DNA from: Verrucomicrobiaceae bacterium
GTDB taxonomy: Bacteria; Verrucomicrobiota; Verrucomicrobiia; Verrucomicrobiales; Akkermansiaceae
DNA length: 37,055 bases
Reading direction: 5' to 3'
NCBI GenBank assembly: GCA_005787565.1
Contig: SYAP01000088.1
Span: forward strand, 1 to 37,055
A program made the position numbers and the translations under genes. Positions 18,004-30,614 of the stretch are shown in pieces (position 1 is the first letter of the stretch; each line of letters begins with the position of its first letter). A model generated the notes under the pieces. That model did not search any database. It had not been told where the DNA came from and worked only from the letters and a program-made list of their open reading frames with translations.

Positions 18004-18296
18004 TCAATGGCGTGCACGCTGCACCAGGTAGCGGAAGGTGGCGATGACCAACCCAAGACCGGCGACCCCAATGATCAGAATCTCCAACAAAACGACCGCC
18101 AAATACCCCCGGTCAATCACGGCATCAGGATCATCAACACCTCCTGCAGCGAGATGGTCCTCGAAAGTTCGTGAAAGGTAAAACCCGTGCAAAAAGAGAG
18201 CCACAAGTCCCATAAGCAGGAAAACCCCGCTGGAAACGATCATGCGAAGCTCGCGCTTCCCGCCATCCGCCCGACCCGCCTGATGGCTACCCGATT

Positions 18297-18300
<4 letters not shown>
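18004..18300 (-). CDS. Small two-TM membrane protein, hypothetical
   Basis: 98 aa with two hydrophobic segments; overlaps the 3' end of the sucB-like gene by 4 bp, so likely cotranscribed. Confidence 0.5.
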
Positions 18301-19787
<1,487 letters not shown>

Positions 19788-19825
19788 GGAATGAAGGATG
19801 TTGGAAGATTCGAGAGTGGGAGATG

Positions 19826-22585
19826 TTAGATGGAAAAGGCTTCGGCAAGCAGCGCCTTCTGCTCGCGGTAATGCATGGCCTTGGACCCGGCCGCAGGGCT
19901 CGACGCGGTGCCTCGCCCGGCATAACGGACCTTGCTGCCGACGATTTTCTCAAGCCGCGGCGCGACATAGGACCAAGCACCCATGTTGAGCGGCTCCTCC
20001 TGACACCAGACGAAGGTGCTGGCGTTCGGATACTGGCTGATGAGCGCCTCAACCATTTCGTGATGAAACGGATAGAGCTGCTCGATGCGCAGGATGGCCG
20101 TGTTCTGGTTTCCGATTTCCTCACGCTTGGCAGCCAGATCGTAAAAGACCTTGCCGGTGCAGAACACCACCCGGCTGACATCAGCGGTGTTGGCGAAGTT
20201 GCGCGTATCCGGCAAAACTTCCTGAAAACACGTACCCTCAAGGAAATCGCTTTCCTGCGAGACCGCCTCGGCCCGTGTCAGTAGGCTCTTCGGCGTCATC
20301 AAAATGAGAGGCTTGCGGAAATCACGACGCTTCTGGCGGCGCAACGCATGGAAATACTGCGCGGGAGTCGTGAAATTTCCGACAATCATGTTGTTCGCCG
20401 CACACAACTGCAGGAACCGCTCAAGTCGCGCACTGGAATGCTCGGGACCCATCCCTTCGTAGCCGTGCGGCAACAGCATCACCAGATCGCTCGGCGTCTG
20501 CCATTTCGACTCCGCCGAGGAAATGAACTGGTCGATGATCACCTGCGCACCGTTGGAGAAATCACCGAACTGTGCCTCCCAAAGCGTAAGCATGCTCGGA
20601 TATCCCAACGAATACCCATAATCGAAACCGAGCACCGCGAACTCCGAAAGGAAGGAGTTGTAAACGCAGAACTTGGCCTGATCGGCGGACAGATGCTCCA
20701 ATGGAATGTGGCGGTCGCGCGTCTCGTAATCGTAGAAAACCGCATGCCGCTGGGAAAAGGTGCCGCGGCGGCAGTCCTGACCCGATAGACGGACCGGATT
20801 CCCCTCAATCAACAGCGAACCGAATGCCAGCGACTCGGCGAAGGCCCAGTCAATCGGACCACCATCCGCAAGCGCCTCAACCCGACGCGGCACGAAGCGC
20901 TTCGCAAGCGTCGGATGCAAATTGAATCCATCCGGAACGGTGGTGAGAACTTTGCCGATATGCTGGAGTTTCTCCCGCTCGATGCCGGTCGGAACCGGTG
21001 CATGGGAATAATCCTGCTGCTCGATCGCGGTCGATCCGCTGAAAACACTGCGCTCGCCCGATTCCGTTAGGGCCACCATTTTCTGATAGCCCGCTTCGAG
21101 CTTGTCCCAAATCGCCTGCTCAAGAGCATCGGCATCCTCCTCGGCAATCACGCCCTGCTCCACAAGTTGGCGCTTGTAAAGACGACCGAATGTCTCCCGG
21201 TCGGCGATTTTCTTCGAAACAATCGGCTGGGTGAACGCCGCCTGGTCCGCCTCGTTGTGGCCCTGACGACGGTAGCAATACATGTCGATCACGATGTCGC
21301 GCCCGAATTTCTGACGGAATTCCAAAGCAAACTTCGCCGCCCAATAAAGCTCCATCGGCTCCTCGCCATTCACGTGGAGAATCGGTGCCTCGATCATTTT
21401 CGCAACATCCGTCGCGTAAGCCGATGAACGCGCATCCGCAGGGACGGTCGTAAATCCGATCTGGTTGTTGATGATCAGATGAATCGTGCCACCCGTCCGA
21501 TAGCCGGGAAGCTGGGAAAGGTTCAGCACTTCCGCAACGGATCCCTGACCCGCGAACGCGGCATCACCGTGGATCAGAATCGGCAATACGCGCTTGCGGT
21601 CGGTGGCGGAACCGTCATCACCCAACAAACGCTGCCGCGCACGGGCCTTGCCCTCAACCACCGGATTGACAGCCTCAAGATGGCTCGGATTCGCAGCAAG
21701 GCTGACACGGACTGTCCCGTCCGGCAACTCGCGGTTGCTCTCATAACCAAGGTGGTATTTCACATCGCCATCCCCAGCCACAAGGTCCGGTTCATAGTTC
21801 GGAGTGAACTCGTAAAGAATCGTTGTCAGCGTCTTCCTGACAAAATTAGCAAGGATGTTCAAGCGACCCCGGTGCGCCATCCCCATTTCGATCTCCAACA
21901 CGCCCTGCGACGGACAGTTCTCAAGGATCCCGTTCAGAACAACCATCGCGCCTTCACCCCCCTCAAGGGAGAAACGCTTCTCACCAAGGAACTTCTTCCC
22001 GAGGAAATTCTCAAACGCCTCAGCCTCCAAAACCCAACGCAGCGAGTTGATCTTCCGCTCGGCAGGATCGGCCGGACGAAGCGCATGGGCCTCAATGCGC
22101 TCGCGGACCCAATGACGCACCGTCGTGTTGTGAATGTGCATGAACTCGAAGCCGATCAGACCCGAGTAAGTCGCTTCAAGCGCAGCGATCATCTCGCGCA
22201 GCTTCATCTTGTCCCCATGACGAAAAAACGGATTCGACGTCTCACGCTCCAGATCCGCCGCCGTGATGCCCAACTGCTCCAAGCTCAGTCGCGGATTCCG
22301 CTCCGGAGTCTCTTCCAGCGGATTGATGTGCGCCTGCGTGTGCCCAAGCGTGCGGTAGTTGTAAATCAGGCTCACAACCTTCCCATACAATGCCAAGTCA
22401 GCCTCGCTGGCAGCAGGTGCCGCCGCAGCAGCCTCCTCCCGGCGCTTCGCCTGCGCGGCTCCAAGTTCAAACCCTTCGAAAAACGCCGACCAAGTGGGCT
22501 CTACGGACTGTGGGTCCAGACACCATTGGTTGTACTTTTCGTCCAATAAATCCGCGTTGAGCCGGGCCGAGACCGATGAGTTCAT
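19826..22585 (-). CDS. sucA: 2-oxoglutarate dehydrogenase E1 component
   Basis: 919 aa; [126 protein letters not shown]. Confidence 0.97.
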   Translation of the reverse strand: MNSSVSARLNADLLDEKYNQWCLDPQSVEPTWSAFFEGFELGAAQAKRREEAAAAAPAASEADLALYGKVVSLIYNYRTLGHTQAHINPLEETPERNPRLSLEQLGITAADLERETSNPFFRHGDKMKLREMIAALEATYSGLIGFEFMHIHNTTVRHWVRERIEAHALRPADPAERKINSLRWVLEAEAFENFLGKKFLGEKRFSLEGGEGAMVVLNGILENCPSQGVLEIEMGMAHRGRLNILANFVRKTLTTILYEFTPNYEPDLVAGDGDVKYHLGYESNRELPDGTVRVSLAANPSHLEAVNPVVEGKARARQRLLGDDGSATDRKRVLPILIHGDAAFAGQGSVAEVLNLSQLPGYRTGGTIHLIINNQIGFTTVPADARSSAYATDVAKMIEAPILHVNGEEPMELYWAAKFALEFRQKFGRDIVIDMYCYRRQGHNEADQAAFTQPIVSKKIADRETFGRLYKRQLVEQGVIAEEDADALEQAIWDKLEAGYQKMVALTESGERSVFSGSTAIEQQDYSHAPVPTGIEREKLQHIGKVLTTVPDGFNLHPTLAKRFVPRRVEALADGGPIDWAFAESLAFGSLLIEGNPVRLSGQDCRRGTFSQRHAVFYDYETRDRHIPLEHLSADQAKFCVYNSFLSEFAVLGFDYGYSLGYPSMLTLWEAQFGDFSNGAQVIIDQFISSAESKWQTPSDLVMLLPHGYEGMGPEHSSARLERFLQLCAANNMIVGNFTTPAQYFHALRRQKRRDFRKPLILMTPKSLLTRAEAVSQESDFLEGTCFQEVLPDTRNFANTADVSRVVFCTGKVFYDLAAKREEIGNQNTAILRIEQLYPFHHEMVEALISQYPNASTFVWCQEEPLNMGAWSYVAPRLEKIVGSKVRYAGRGTASSPAAGSKAMHYREQKALLAEAFSI

Positions 22586-22726
22586 GAGGTGAAATAGAAA
22601 TTCAGCGGGCTGACCGCGAATTTCCCGCTTGGCCCGCCGCGCACAGGGCTTAGTTAAGGGGCGGCATCCGGCTCGTCAACCGAACATCCGTTAAATGTGG
22701 AGGCCAAACATTCTCAATTCCCACCC

Positions 22727-23659
22727 ATGATCCAAGTCAATCAGCTTACGAAACGATTCGCTCGCCACGAAGCCGTGCGCGGCATCACGTTTTCCGTCGA
22801 ACGCGGCGAAGTCGTCGGATTCCTCGGACCCAACGGAGCTGGCAAAACCACCACCCTCCGGATGATCACCGGATACCTCCCACCCACCTCCGGCGCCGCA
22901 ACCGTCGCAGGCTTCGATATCTTCCGCCAATCTATCGACGCCCGCCGCAAAATCGGCTACATGCCCGAAAACGTCCCCCTCTACGAAGAAATGCGCGTCA
23001 AGGAATACCTCCGCTTCCGCGCCCAACTCAAAGGCCTCGCCGGTGGCGATGCCCGCCGAAGGGTCGGCGAAGTCCTCGACACCTGCGGCCTCGAAGGCGT
23101 CCGCCGCAAAATGATCAAAACCCTCTCAAAAGGCTACCGACAACGCGTCGGACTCGCCGATGCTCTCGTCCACGACCCGGAACTCCTCATCCTCGACGAA
23201 CCCACCAACGGCCTCGACCCCATCCAAATCCGCCAAATCCGCGAACTCATCCGCCACCTCGCCCAAAAACACACCGTCATGGTCTCCACCCACATCCTCC
23301 CGGAAGTGGAAATGACCTGCAACCGCGTCATCATCATCGACGGCGGCAAAATCAAAGCCGCTGACACCCCCGCAAACCTCATCAGCGGCATGCGCGCCGC
23401 AGGCCGCGTCCAACTCGAACTCAAAGCCGACCCCGAAGTCGCGTCAGGCGCACTCTCCAGACTCGATGGCGTGAAAAAAGTCACCCCGGAACCACTCGAA
23501 GACGGATGGCAACGCTGCATCGTCTGGATCGACTCCGGCACCGACGCCCGCGAACGCATCCACAACCTATGCGCCCAATACGGCTGGCCCGTCCGATCAC
23601 TCTTCCGACACGAAGCCACTCTCGAAGACGTCTTCGTCGAACTAACTCGCCGCGACTGA
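22727..23659 (+). CDS. ABC transporter ATP-binding protein (ABC-2/GldA-like)
   Basis: Walker A LGPNGAGKTTTLRM, signature LSKGYRQRVGLADALVHDPELLILDEPTNGLDPIQIRQIR, H-loop VMVSTHILPEVE. Confidence 0.93.
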   Translation: MIQVNQLTKRFARHEAVRGITFSVERGEVVGFLGPNGAGKTTTLRMITGYLPPTSGAATVAGFDIFRQSIDARRKIGYMPENVPLYEEMRVKEYLRFRAQLKGLAGGDARRRVGEVLDTCGLEGVRRKMIKTLSKGYRQRVGLADALVHDPELLILDEPTNGLDPIQIRQIRELIRHLAQKHTVMVSTHILPEVEMTCNRVIIIDGGKIKAADTPANLISGMRAAGRVQLELKADPEVASGALSRLDGVKKVTPEPLEDGWQRCIVWIDSGTDARERIHNLCAQYGWPVRSLFRHEATLEDVFVELTRRD

Positions 23660-23667
23660 CTCCTCGC

Positions 23668-24204
23668 TTACCCGATCCAGAAAACGTCCAAAACGAACCA
23701 AAGGATCATCAGAAATCCCACAAGGATCTTCACCCCCATCCCGGCCAACGTCCCCACCACCGAGCCCACACCCGAAATCATCGCCGGTCGCGTCTCTTTC
23801 TTCTCAAACGCAATCTCCCCGATAAACGCCCCCAACAACGGCCCCAGCACCAGCCCGAACGGGAAGAAAAACAAACCCACGATACTGCCAACAAAAGCAC
23901 CCACCGCACCCCAGCGACTCCCCCCGAACCACTTCGCACCAGCCGCTCCGCTGAAAAACTCGAACGCCTGGGACGCAGCCATCAGCACCACGAGGATCAA
24001 AAACGACCACCACCTCAATCCCGACTCCTCCGCTCCCAGCATCATCCGATGCGCCACCCCAGCGATCAGCAAAATCAAATGCCCCGGCAAAATCGGCAAA
24101 ACACAGCCGATCAACCCCGCCACCAGCAGGCAAACCGTCACCACCCATGCCAGCCCGGTGCCAACCGACCCAGCCCATTGATCAATAAACTCAGACACGC
24201 CCAT
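23668..24204 (-). CDS. DUF456 family membrane protein
   Basis: Gly-rich hydrophobic repeats GLIGCVLPILPGHLILLIAGVAH..., GAVGAFVGSIVGLFFFPFGLVLGPLLGAFIGEI; DUF456 pattern. Confidence 0.82.
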   Translation of the reverse strand: MGVSEFIDQWAGSVGTGLAWVVTVCLLVAGLIGCVLPILPGHLILLIAGVAHRMMLGAEESGLRWWSFLILVVLMAASQAFEFFSGAAGAKWFGGSRWGAVGAFVGSIVGLFFFPFGLVLGPLLGAFIGEIAFEKKETRPAMISGVGSVVGTLAGMGVKILVGFLMILWFVLDVFWIG

Positions 24205-24281
24205 CGTGTTACCCTATCATCCTGATCCATGCAACCAGAGGGATTGACCCAGCCCTCTTCCACGGCGATTGTCTCCCTACC

Positions 24282-27200
24282 TTGGAGCCAACCACTACCG
24301 ATACCCAACCCAAACAACCGCGCAAATCGCGGCGGCGCTTGCGGCGTGTCGGATGCTTCCTCGCCATCCTCTTCCTCGGTGCCCTTTGGCTCAACGGCCC
24401 CGGCCTCCGCTGGCTCGCCCCCAAAATCGCCAAACCCTTCCTCGCCAAAGCCGGCCTCTCCGGCTCCTTCAGCCTCGAAGGATCCCTCACCGGCGGCCTC
24501 TCCATCCACGACCTCTCACTCTCAGGAAACGCGGAAATCCAACACCTCTCCATCCACCGCGCCACCCCTGACTACCGCCTCAGCGAACTCATAAACGGAA
24601 AACTCCGCGGCCTCGATGCCCATGGCATCCATCTAACCATCCGCCTGTTGGAAAAACCCGACGAGGAATCCAAACCTCCCGACCTCTCGAAGATCTTCGA
24701 AACCGTCCGCTCCATCCGCCAACACGCCATCCCTCTCGACCTCCGAGTCGCAGACCTCCAGCTCACCATCCTCCGCGACGAATCCACCGTCTTCTCCCTC
24801 GGAAAATCCACCCTCACCCACCAGCCCGATAATCCGGCCATCACCCTCGACATCGGCCCCATCTCAGCCATCGAAACCCTCGAACTCGAACCCCAGAAAA
24901 CCCTCATCACCTGGCAGGAAAACCAACTCTCCCTAAACCGAATCGAACCCTGGCCCAAAGTCACCCTCCAGAACCTCGACCTCGATCTATCAGAAACCTC
25001 ACCCGGCCAAATCTCCGCCGAACTCGGCCTGCTCGACGCCATCTTCGATCTCGAAACCACCTCAAACCTCCAGTCCGCCACCCTCCGCCTCCGCGAAGGC
25101 CTCCTCGACCTCCCCGAAGTCGCAAAAACCTTCGGCTTCGAAATCCCGGCCAAAGCTCAACTCACCTCATTCTCCCTCGAAATCGACGACATCCTCCCCT
25201 CCCCACTCCTCGCCACCGGCGAAATCCAAACAGTCCTCGAATCCGTCACCTGCCAGGACTGGTCCGTCGACGAACTCATCATCGGCACAAACCTCGGAAC
25301 CGACACCGGAAAAATCGCACTCCGCACCGTCCTCCACGATGCCCCGATCACCCTCGACTCCACCATCAACCTCATCCGCACCGAACTCACCATCACCCCC
25401 ATCGATGCCACCGGCACCTTCCGCAGCGAAAACCTCCCCGCCCTCATCCGCGGCCTCGCCTCCCGCTTCCCAACCCTCGACCCCAACGCCACCCTCCCCG
25501 CCTCATCCCTCCTCAGCGAATTCTCCGTCGCCTTCGAGGACTCGAAACCAAGCATCGCCACCGCATCCCTCTCCATCACCCCCGAGGAACGCACCGCCGC
25601 CAGCTCCATCGAAATCTCCGCCGATTGGATACCAAATACCCCAATCACCGCCGCACTCAACGTCGACGGCCTCATTCTAACAGGCTCATACGACCCCGAT
25701 CCCCAAACCTACTCCGCAGACCTCAAAACCATCGGCTTCCGCAGCCCGCGCATCGCCCCATGGCTCGCCGCCGCCCGCATCATCCCTCCCGGCGACCTCA
25801 CCCTGACCGCCAGCGCCAAGGCCTCCGGAAATCTGAAATCCGCCACCCACACCGGCACCACCAACATCGAATCCGCCGAATGGATCAAGCCCGATCAACT
25901 TCCCCTCCGCGCCACCGGCAGCCTCTCCCACGACTGGCCCGGCCGCGTCCAGGCCTCCAACCTCCTCATCCAGCGCGCCGATCAATCCATCCGCCTCCAG
26001 GCTCTCCTCGCTGACAACCGCCTCGAACTAACAGAACTCCTCTGGCTCAACGGCGAAACCGAAATGGCCACCGCCGATGCCACCATCCCCGTCCCCGAGG
26101 ACTTCTCCAAATGGCCCGAAATGATCTCCAAAGACACCCGCCCCTTCACCCTATCCATCGAAACCCGCGAACTCTCCTTCGCAACCCTCGACCCCTGGCT
26201 CCCTCCCTCCGCAAAACTCGATCCCTCCGCCAAAGGAAAACTCTCCATCCAAGCCAGCGGCTCATTCGCAGACCCCAAAATTCAAGCCACCCTCGAAACC
26301 CGAAACCTCCGCTCACCCAGCGCCCCACAACTCCCACCCGCCGATCTCAAACTCCAGCTCAAATCCAACGCCGGAACCCTCACCCTCAACGGCGAAGCCA
26401 CCGCCCCGGACTTCGCCCCCGCCATCTTCCTCGCCACCATCCCATTCCGCCCCTCCGCATGGGCGGAAAACCCCGACGCTTTCCTCAAGCAACCCCTATC
26501 AGTAAAACTCGACCTCCCGCGCCTCGACCTCTCACGCTTCACCGCCCTCGTCCCCACACTCCGCGAACTCAAAGGCACCCTCATCTCCAACGCCACCGTC
26601 ACCGGCACCCCCGCCAAACCGGAAATCCTCGGAAAAATCTCCCTCGAAGGCGGCGCGATCACCTTCAACAACTCATCCGTCCCCGCCATCAAGGAAATCA
26701 CCGCGAACATCGAAGCCACACTCGCCTCAATCAAACTCAAACAACTCTCCGCCACCTCCTCCGGCGGAACCTTAAACGCATCCGGCACTCTAACACTCGA
26801 TCGCGGGAAACCCGCAAACATCGACCTCCAGCTCACCGGCGACCACCTCCCCGCCATCCGCAACGAATCCCTCATCGTCCGCACCAATGCCAACCTCCGC
26901 CTAACAGGGACCTGGCAGCAAGCCACCCTCAACGGAACCGTCGGCCTCGTCGACAGCATCTTCTATCGCGATATCGAACTCCTACCCATCGGCGCTCCGT
27001 TCAATGCCCCTTCCGCCGCATCACTCCCCCGCATCGATGTCACGCCCACCACAACCGCCCTTCCCGCACCTTTCGGCTCCTGGAAAATCAACGTCACCGC
27101 CACCACCGAAGAACCGTTCCTCATTCGCGGCAACCTCGCCGCCGGACAAGTCAACGCTGCCCTCCGCATCGGCGGCACCTTCGACAAACCCCTCCCGGAT

Positions 27201-27731
27201 GGCACCGTCCGCGTCGAAGACTTCCGCGCCGCACTCCCATTCAGCACCCTGACCGCACGCTCAGGCACCCTCGTCTTCACCCCCGCAAACGGCTGGGACC
27301 CCGTCATCGAAGCCCGCGCAAAAGCCGAACCCCGCCCCTACCGCGTCGATGCCTACGTCTACGGCCGCCTCTCAAGTCCTCAACTCGTTCTCACCTCCAA
27401 CCCGCCCATGCCGGAGAACGAAATCATGACCCTCCTCGCCACCGGCACCACCACCACCCAACTCGAAAATCCGCAAGCCGCCTCATCCCGCGCCCTCCAA
27501 CTGTTAGCCGAGGAAGTCCGCCGCGGCCGCGTCAGATTCAGCCGCCAGCTCAGACCTCTGTTAGGGCTGTTGGACAACGTCGACTTCAGCCTCGCGGAAA
27601 CCGATCCATATGACGGCGATTCCTATTCCACCGCCACCCTCTCCATCACCGACCGCTGGTTTCTCTCCGCCGGTATGGGAACCGCCGGAGACACCCGCGT
27701 CCTCGCCATCTGGCGCATCTCCTTCCGCTGA
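24282..27731 (+). CDS. tamB: TamB-like translocation/assembly module (AsmA/DUF490), TTG start inferred
   Basis: 1149 aa; N-terminal TM anchor, long beta-rich region, C-terminal [124 protein letters not shown]. Confidence 0.9.
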   Translation: MEPTTTDTQPKQPRKSRRRLRRVGCFLAILFLGALWLNGPGLRWLAPKIAKPFLAKAGLSGSFSLEGSLTGGLSIHDLSLSGNAEIQHLSIHRATPDYRLSELINGKLRGLDAHGIHLTIRLLEKPDEESKPPDLSKIFETVRSIRQHAIPLDLRVADLQLTILRDESTVFSLGKSTLTHQPDNPAITLDIGPISAIETLELEPQKTLITWQENQLSLNRIEPWPKVTLQNLDLDLSETSPGQISAELGLLDAIFDLETTSNLQSATLRLREGLLDLPEVAKTFGFEIPAKAQLTSFSLEIDDILPSPLLATGEIQTVLESVTCQDWSVDELIIGTNLGTDTGKIALRTVLHDAPITLDSTINLIRTELTITPIDATGTFRSENLPALIRGLASRFPTLDPNATLPASSLLSEFSVAFEDSKPSIATASLSITPEERTAASSIEISADWIPNTPITAALNVDGLILTGSYDPDPQTYSADLKTIGFRSPRIAPWLAAARIIPPGDLTLTASAKASGNLKSATHTGTTNIESAEWIKPDQLPLRATGSLSHDWPGRVQASNLLIQRADQSIRLQALLADNRLELTELLWLNGETEMATADATIPVPEDFSKWPEMISKDTRPFTLSIETRELSFATLDPWLPPSAKLDPSAKGKLSIQASGSFADPKIQATLETRNLRSPSAPQLPPADLKLQLKSNAGTLTLNGEATAPDFAPAIFLATIPFRPSAWAENPDAFLKQPLSVKLDLPRLDLSRFTALVPTLRELKGTLISNATVTGTPAKPEILGKISLEGGAITFNNSSVPAIKEITANIEATLASIKLKQLSATSSGGTLNASGTLTLDRGKPANIDLQLTGDHLPAIRNESLIVRTNANLRLTGTWQQATLNGTVGLVDSIFYRDIELLPIGAPFNAPSAASLPRIDVTPTTTALPAPFGSWKINVTATTEEPFLIRGNLAAGQVNAALRIGGTFDKPLPDGTVRVEDFRAALPFSTLTARSGTLVFTPANGWDPVIEARAKAEPRPYRVDAYVYGRLSSPQLVLTSNPPMPENEIMTLLATGTTTTQLENPQAASSRALQLLAEEVRRGRVRFSRQLRPLLGLLDNVDFSLAETDPYDGDSYSTATLSITDRWFLSAGMGTAGDTRVLAIWRISFR

Positions 27732-29725
27732 TGATCTTCTTCCGAATGCTCCTCTGCCTCCTCCTCACCGCCCTCCCCGCGGCGGCGGAAACTCGGATCC
27801 GCATCCTAGGACTCAAAGGTCAATCCGAAACCCATGCCCTCAGCCTGTTAGGAAAACGCCTCGAACACGTCAGAACCGACAAACCCTCCGCCTCCCGCGC
27901 CGATGATGCCGCGTTCCTCCTCACCCAACTCCTCCGCAAGGACGGATACTCGTCCGCCGAAGTGGATTGGAAACTGCCCGGCGGTGACAACATCGACCTC
28001 ATCGTCCGCGAAGGCCCGCGCGTTTCGTTAGGCACCGTCACCATCACCGGCGCCAATTCATCGGACACCAAACGCTTCGCCCGCCTCTTCGCCACCCCGG
28101 CCGAGAAAGATCGCCCCTTCGGCCTTGGCCTCCCACCCTTCCGCGAAGACGATGTCCCGAAAGGCCTCGCCTTCCTCGTCCAAGACATGCACGCTCAAGG
28201 ATACTGGCAGGCCACTGCGGTGGAAAGCAACCGACGCCAACATCCCAAAACCGGACACGTCGATATCGACATCACCGTCAACCCAGGCCCCCTCTTCACC
28301 ATCGCCCGTTCCACCGTCTCCAGCACCGACGGCCGTGGCGTAAAACGCGTCGCAACCACCGCAGACCCCTACATCGGCCGCACCGCCAACACCGCCCAAC
28401 TCAACTCGCTCCGACTCGAAGTCGAACAGGCATTCTTCAGCCGTGGCTACCCGGATGCCAAAATCCAGATGAGCCGCACCCTCCAAGGCGATCAATTCAA
28501 CCCGCACTTCTCCATCGACCTCGGAACCCGCGTCCGCCTCCGCTCCATCGAAATCGAAGGCCTCCAACGCACCAACAAGGACCGCGTCATGCGCCTCTTC
28601 AAAAACACCCAGGGCGAATGGTACGACGAAGCCGCGATGAACAAACGCACCAGCCAGCTTCTCGCCACTGGTGCCTTCTCATCTGTTAGGATAGAAACCG
28701 AGGAGGTCGCCCCAAAACGCATCGATGCCACACTCCGCCTCAAGGAATCCCGCGCCCGCGAACTCTCCGTCGCCGCCGGCACCGGTTCCTATGAAGGCTT
28801 CATCTCCCGCTTCACCTACACCGACCGCAATCTCTACGGACAGCTGTTAGGCTTCTCCGCCGGACTCGAATTCACCTCCCGAGGCGTCCTCGGCGAAGCC
28901 CGGCTGACCGACCCATGGTTCACCGGCCGCGATCTCGCCTCCACCACCCGCCTCTTCTCCCTCATCAAGGAACACGAAGGTTACAGCATCTTCCGCACCG
29001 GACTCGAAACCTCACTCATCTGGCCCGGATACAAAAACTACAACCTCGAACTCCTCGCGGGCCTCGCCGTCATCAACACCACCGAAAAAGGCCTCACCCG
29101 CCAGGAACTCGGCGAGTCCGTCTACAACCACACCTACCTGCGCCTCACCCAAGGCTTCGACTACCGCGACAGCCCCGTCATCCCCAAACACGGCTGGCAC
29201 ATCAAATCCCCAATCGAAGTCGGAATGGCCATCGGCGACGACTCAACCTCCTACTTCAAAATGGGACTCCAAGGCGGATGGTACAAACAACTCGGTCAAA
29301 ACCATCATCTATCAGCTGGCGGCCAGTTCGGCCTCATGATGCCCTCCGGCGATAGTCAGGACCTACCCATCGACCTGCGCTACTTCAACGGTGGAGCCCG
29401 CAGCGTCAGAAGCTTCGCCGAACGCGAACTCGGCCCCGAAGGCATCGACGGCGACCCAATCGGCGGCGAAGCCTACTGGGCCGCCAACCTCCAACTCATG
29501 CGCGACATCGCCGCCCCCCTCCAACTCATCGGTTTCCTCGATGCCGGTTCCCTCGCCAGAAACTACGACGATCTCGGCGCAGCCGACCTCGAAATGGCCA
29601 TCGGCCTCGGCCTCCGGCTCGAACTCCCCATCGGCCCCATCCGCCTCGAATACGGCCACAGCCTCACCCGCGATTCCGGCGAACCCAGCGGCGCACTCCA
29701 CTTCGCCATCGGCAGCACCTTCTAA
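27731..29725 (+). CDS. tamA: BamA/TamA family outer membrane assembly protein
   Basis: Signal peptide, POTRA-like repeats (IRILGLKGQSE..., VTITGAN..., IEIEGLQRTNKDRVMRLF) and beta-barrel ending LRLELPIGPIRLEYGHSLTRDSGEPSGALHFAIGSTF; TGATG overlap with tamB. Confidence 0.9.
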   Translation: MIFFRMLLCLLLTALPAAAETRIRILGLKGQSETHALSLLGKRLEHVRTDKPSASRADDAAFLLTQLLRKDGYSSAEVDWKLPGGDNIDLIVREGPRVSLGTVTITGANSSDTKRFARLFATPAEKDRPFGLGLPPFREDDVPKGLAFLVQDMHAQGYWQATAVESNRRQHPKTGHVDIDITVNPGPLFTIARSTVSSTDGRGVKRVATTADPYIGRTANTAQLNSLRLEVEQAFFSRGYPDAKIQMSRTLQGDQFNPHFSIDLGTRVRLRSIEIEGLQRTNKDRVMRLFKNTQGEWYDEAAMNKRTSQLLATGAFSSVRIETEEVAPKRIDATLRLKESRARELSVAAGTGSYEGFISRFTYTDRNLYGQLLGFSAGLEFTSRGVLGEARLTDPWFTGRDLASTTRLFSLIKEHEGYSIFRTGLETSLIWPGYKNYNLELLAGLAVINTTEKGLTRQELGESVYNHTYLRLTQGFDYRDSPVIPKHGWHIKSPIEVGMAIGDDSTSYFKMGLQGGWYKQLGQNHHLSAGGQFGLMMPSGDSQDLPIDLRYFNGGARSVRSFAERELGPEGIDGDPIGGEAYWAANLQLMRDIAAPLQLIGFLDAGSLARNYDDLGAADLEMAIGLGLRLELPIGPIRLEYGHSLTRDSGEPSGALHFAIGSTF

Positions 29726-29735
29726 CAAATAAGAT

Positions 29736-30614
29736 TCACCGGTTCCTCTTCCGCAGCGAAACCGCCCACACCAACACCAGCAACACCGCCCCGCAAATCA
29801 CCACCGAGGCCCCCAGATTGCATCCCGCCCACGTCGCGATGACCATCCCCCCGATCGAGGAAATCACCGCATGCCCCGCCACCGCGCCCAAAATCGCAGG
29901 CACCCGCCGACACATCAGCAAACCGCTCGCCGCTGGCAAAACCAACAACGCCACCGACATCACCGCACCCACCGTCTGAAAGGCCGCCACCACCACTAAC
30001 GCCGTCACTCCTAACAAAATCGACTCCGTCCGCCTCGGCGCCTGACCCGTCAGCGCCGCCAACGACGGATCAAACGATCCCACCAGCAACCGGTGATAGA
30101 TCAACCCCACCATCGCCCACCCCAACACCGCCGCCCCACCCGTCACCAGCACGATCTGCGGCACATCCAGCCCGAACACCCCCACCCGCGCCCCATGGAT
30201 CGCTGTCTCCAGATTGCCGAACAACACGCAATCCGGATCCAGATCCACCTTCCCCGCATACAACCGCAACAGCACCACGCCGATCGCGAACATCGCCGTG
30301 AAAACAATCCCCGTCGCCGCATCCTCTCGCACGCTCCCGCTCCGGTGCAACCAACCGATCACCATCACCGTCAACCACCCCGAAAGCGCCGCCCCGCCCA
30401 AAATCCACGGCGAATCCAAAGTCCCTGAAATCAGAAACCCGATCACAATCCCCGGCAACACGCTGTGACTGATCGCATCTCCCGCTAGAGACATCCGCCT
30501 CACCACCAGGAAAGTCCCCGGCACCCCGCACGCCATCACGGTAAAGGCCGATGCCAACATCAGCCACAAACTCGTCGGCGACTGCAACAGATCCTGCCAA
30601 ATCTCCCAATTCAC
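29736..30614 (-). CDS. Mn/Zn ABC transporter permease (ABC-3 family)
   Basis: GVPGTFLVVRRMSLAGDAISHSVLPGIVIGFLI, DPDCVLFGNLE, QTVGAVMSVALLVLPAASGLLM; ABC-3 permease pattern. Confidence 0.92.
   Translation of the reverse strand: MNWEIWQDLLQSPTSLWLMLASAFTVMACGVPGTFLVVRRMSLAGDAISHSVLPGIVIGFLISGTLDSPWILGGAALSGWLTVMVIGWLHRSGSVREDAATGIVFTAMFAIGVVLLRLYAGKVDLDPDCVLFGNLETAIHGARVGVFGLDVPQIVLVTGGAAVLGWAMVGLIYHRLLVGSFDPSLAALTGQAPRRTESILLGVTALVVVAAFQTVGAVMSVALLVLPAASGLLMCRRVPAILGAVAGHAVISSIGGMVIATWAGCNLGASVVICGAVLLVLVWAVSLRKRNR

Noticed and set aside
17994-18013. Inverted repeat ACGCCA-N8-TGGCGT between fabV start and the small membrane gene
   Set aside because: Short stem, no U-tract and the stop codon of the 18004-18300 gene falls in the loop; could be chance.
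21479-22549. 356 aa + strand ORF
   Set aside because: Antisense of sucA, which is unambiguous.
26111-27613. 500 aa + strand ORF
   Set aside because: Arg/Pro/His-rich shifted-frame translation within tamB; no domain.
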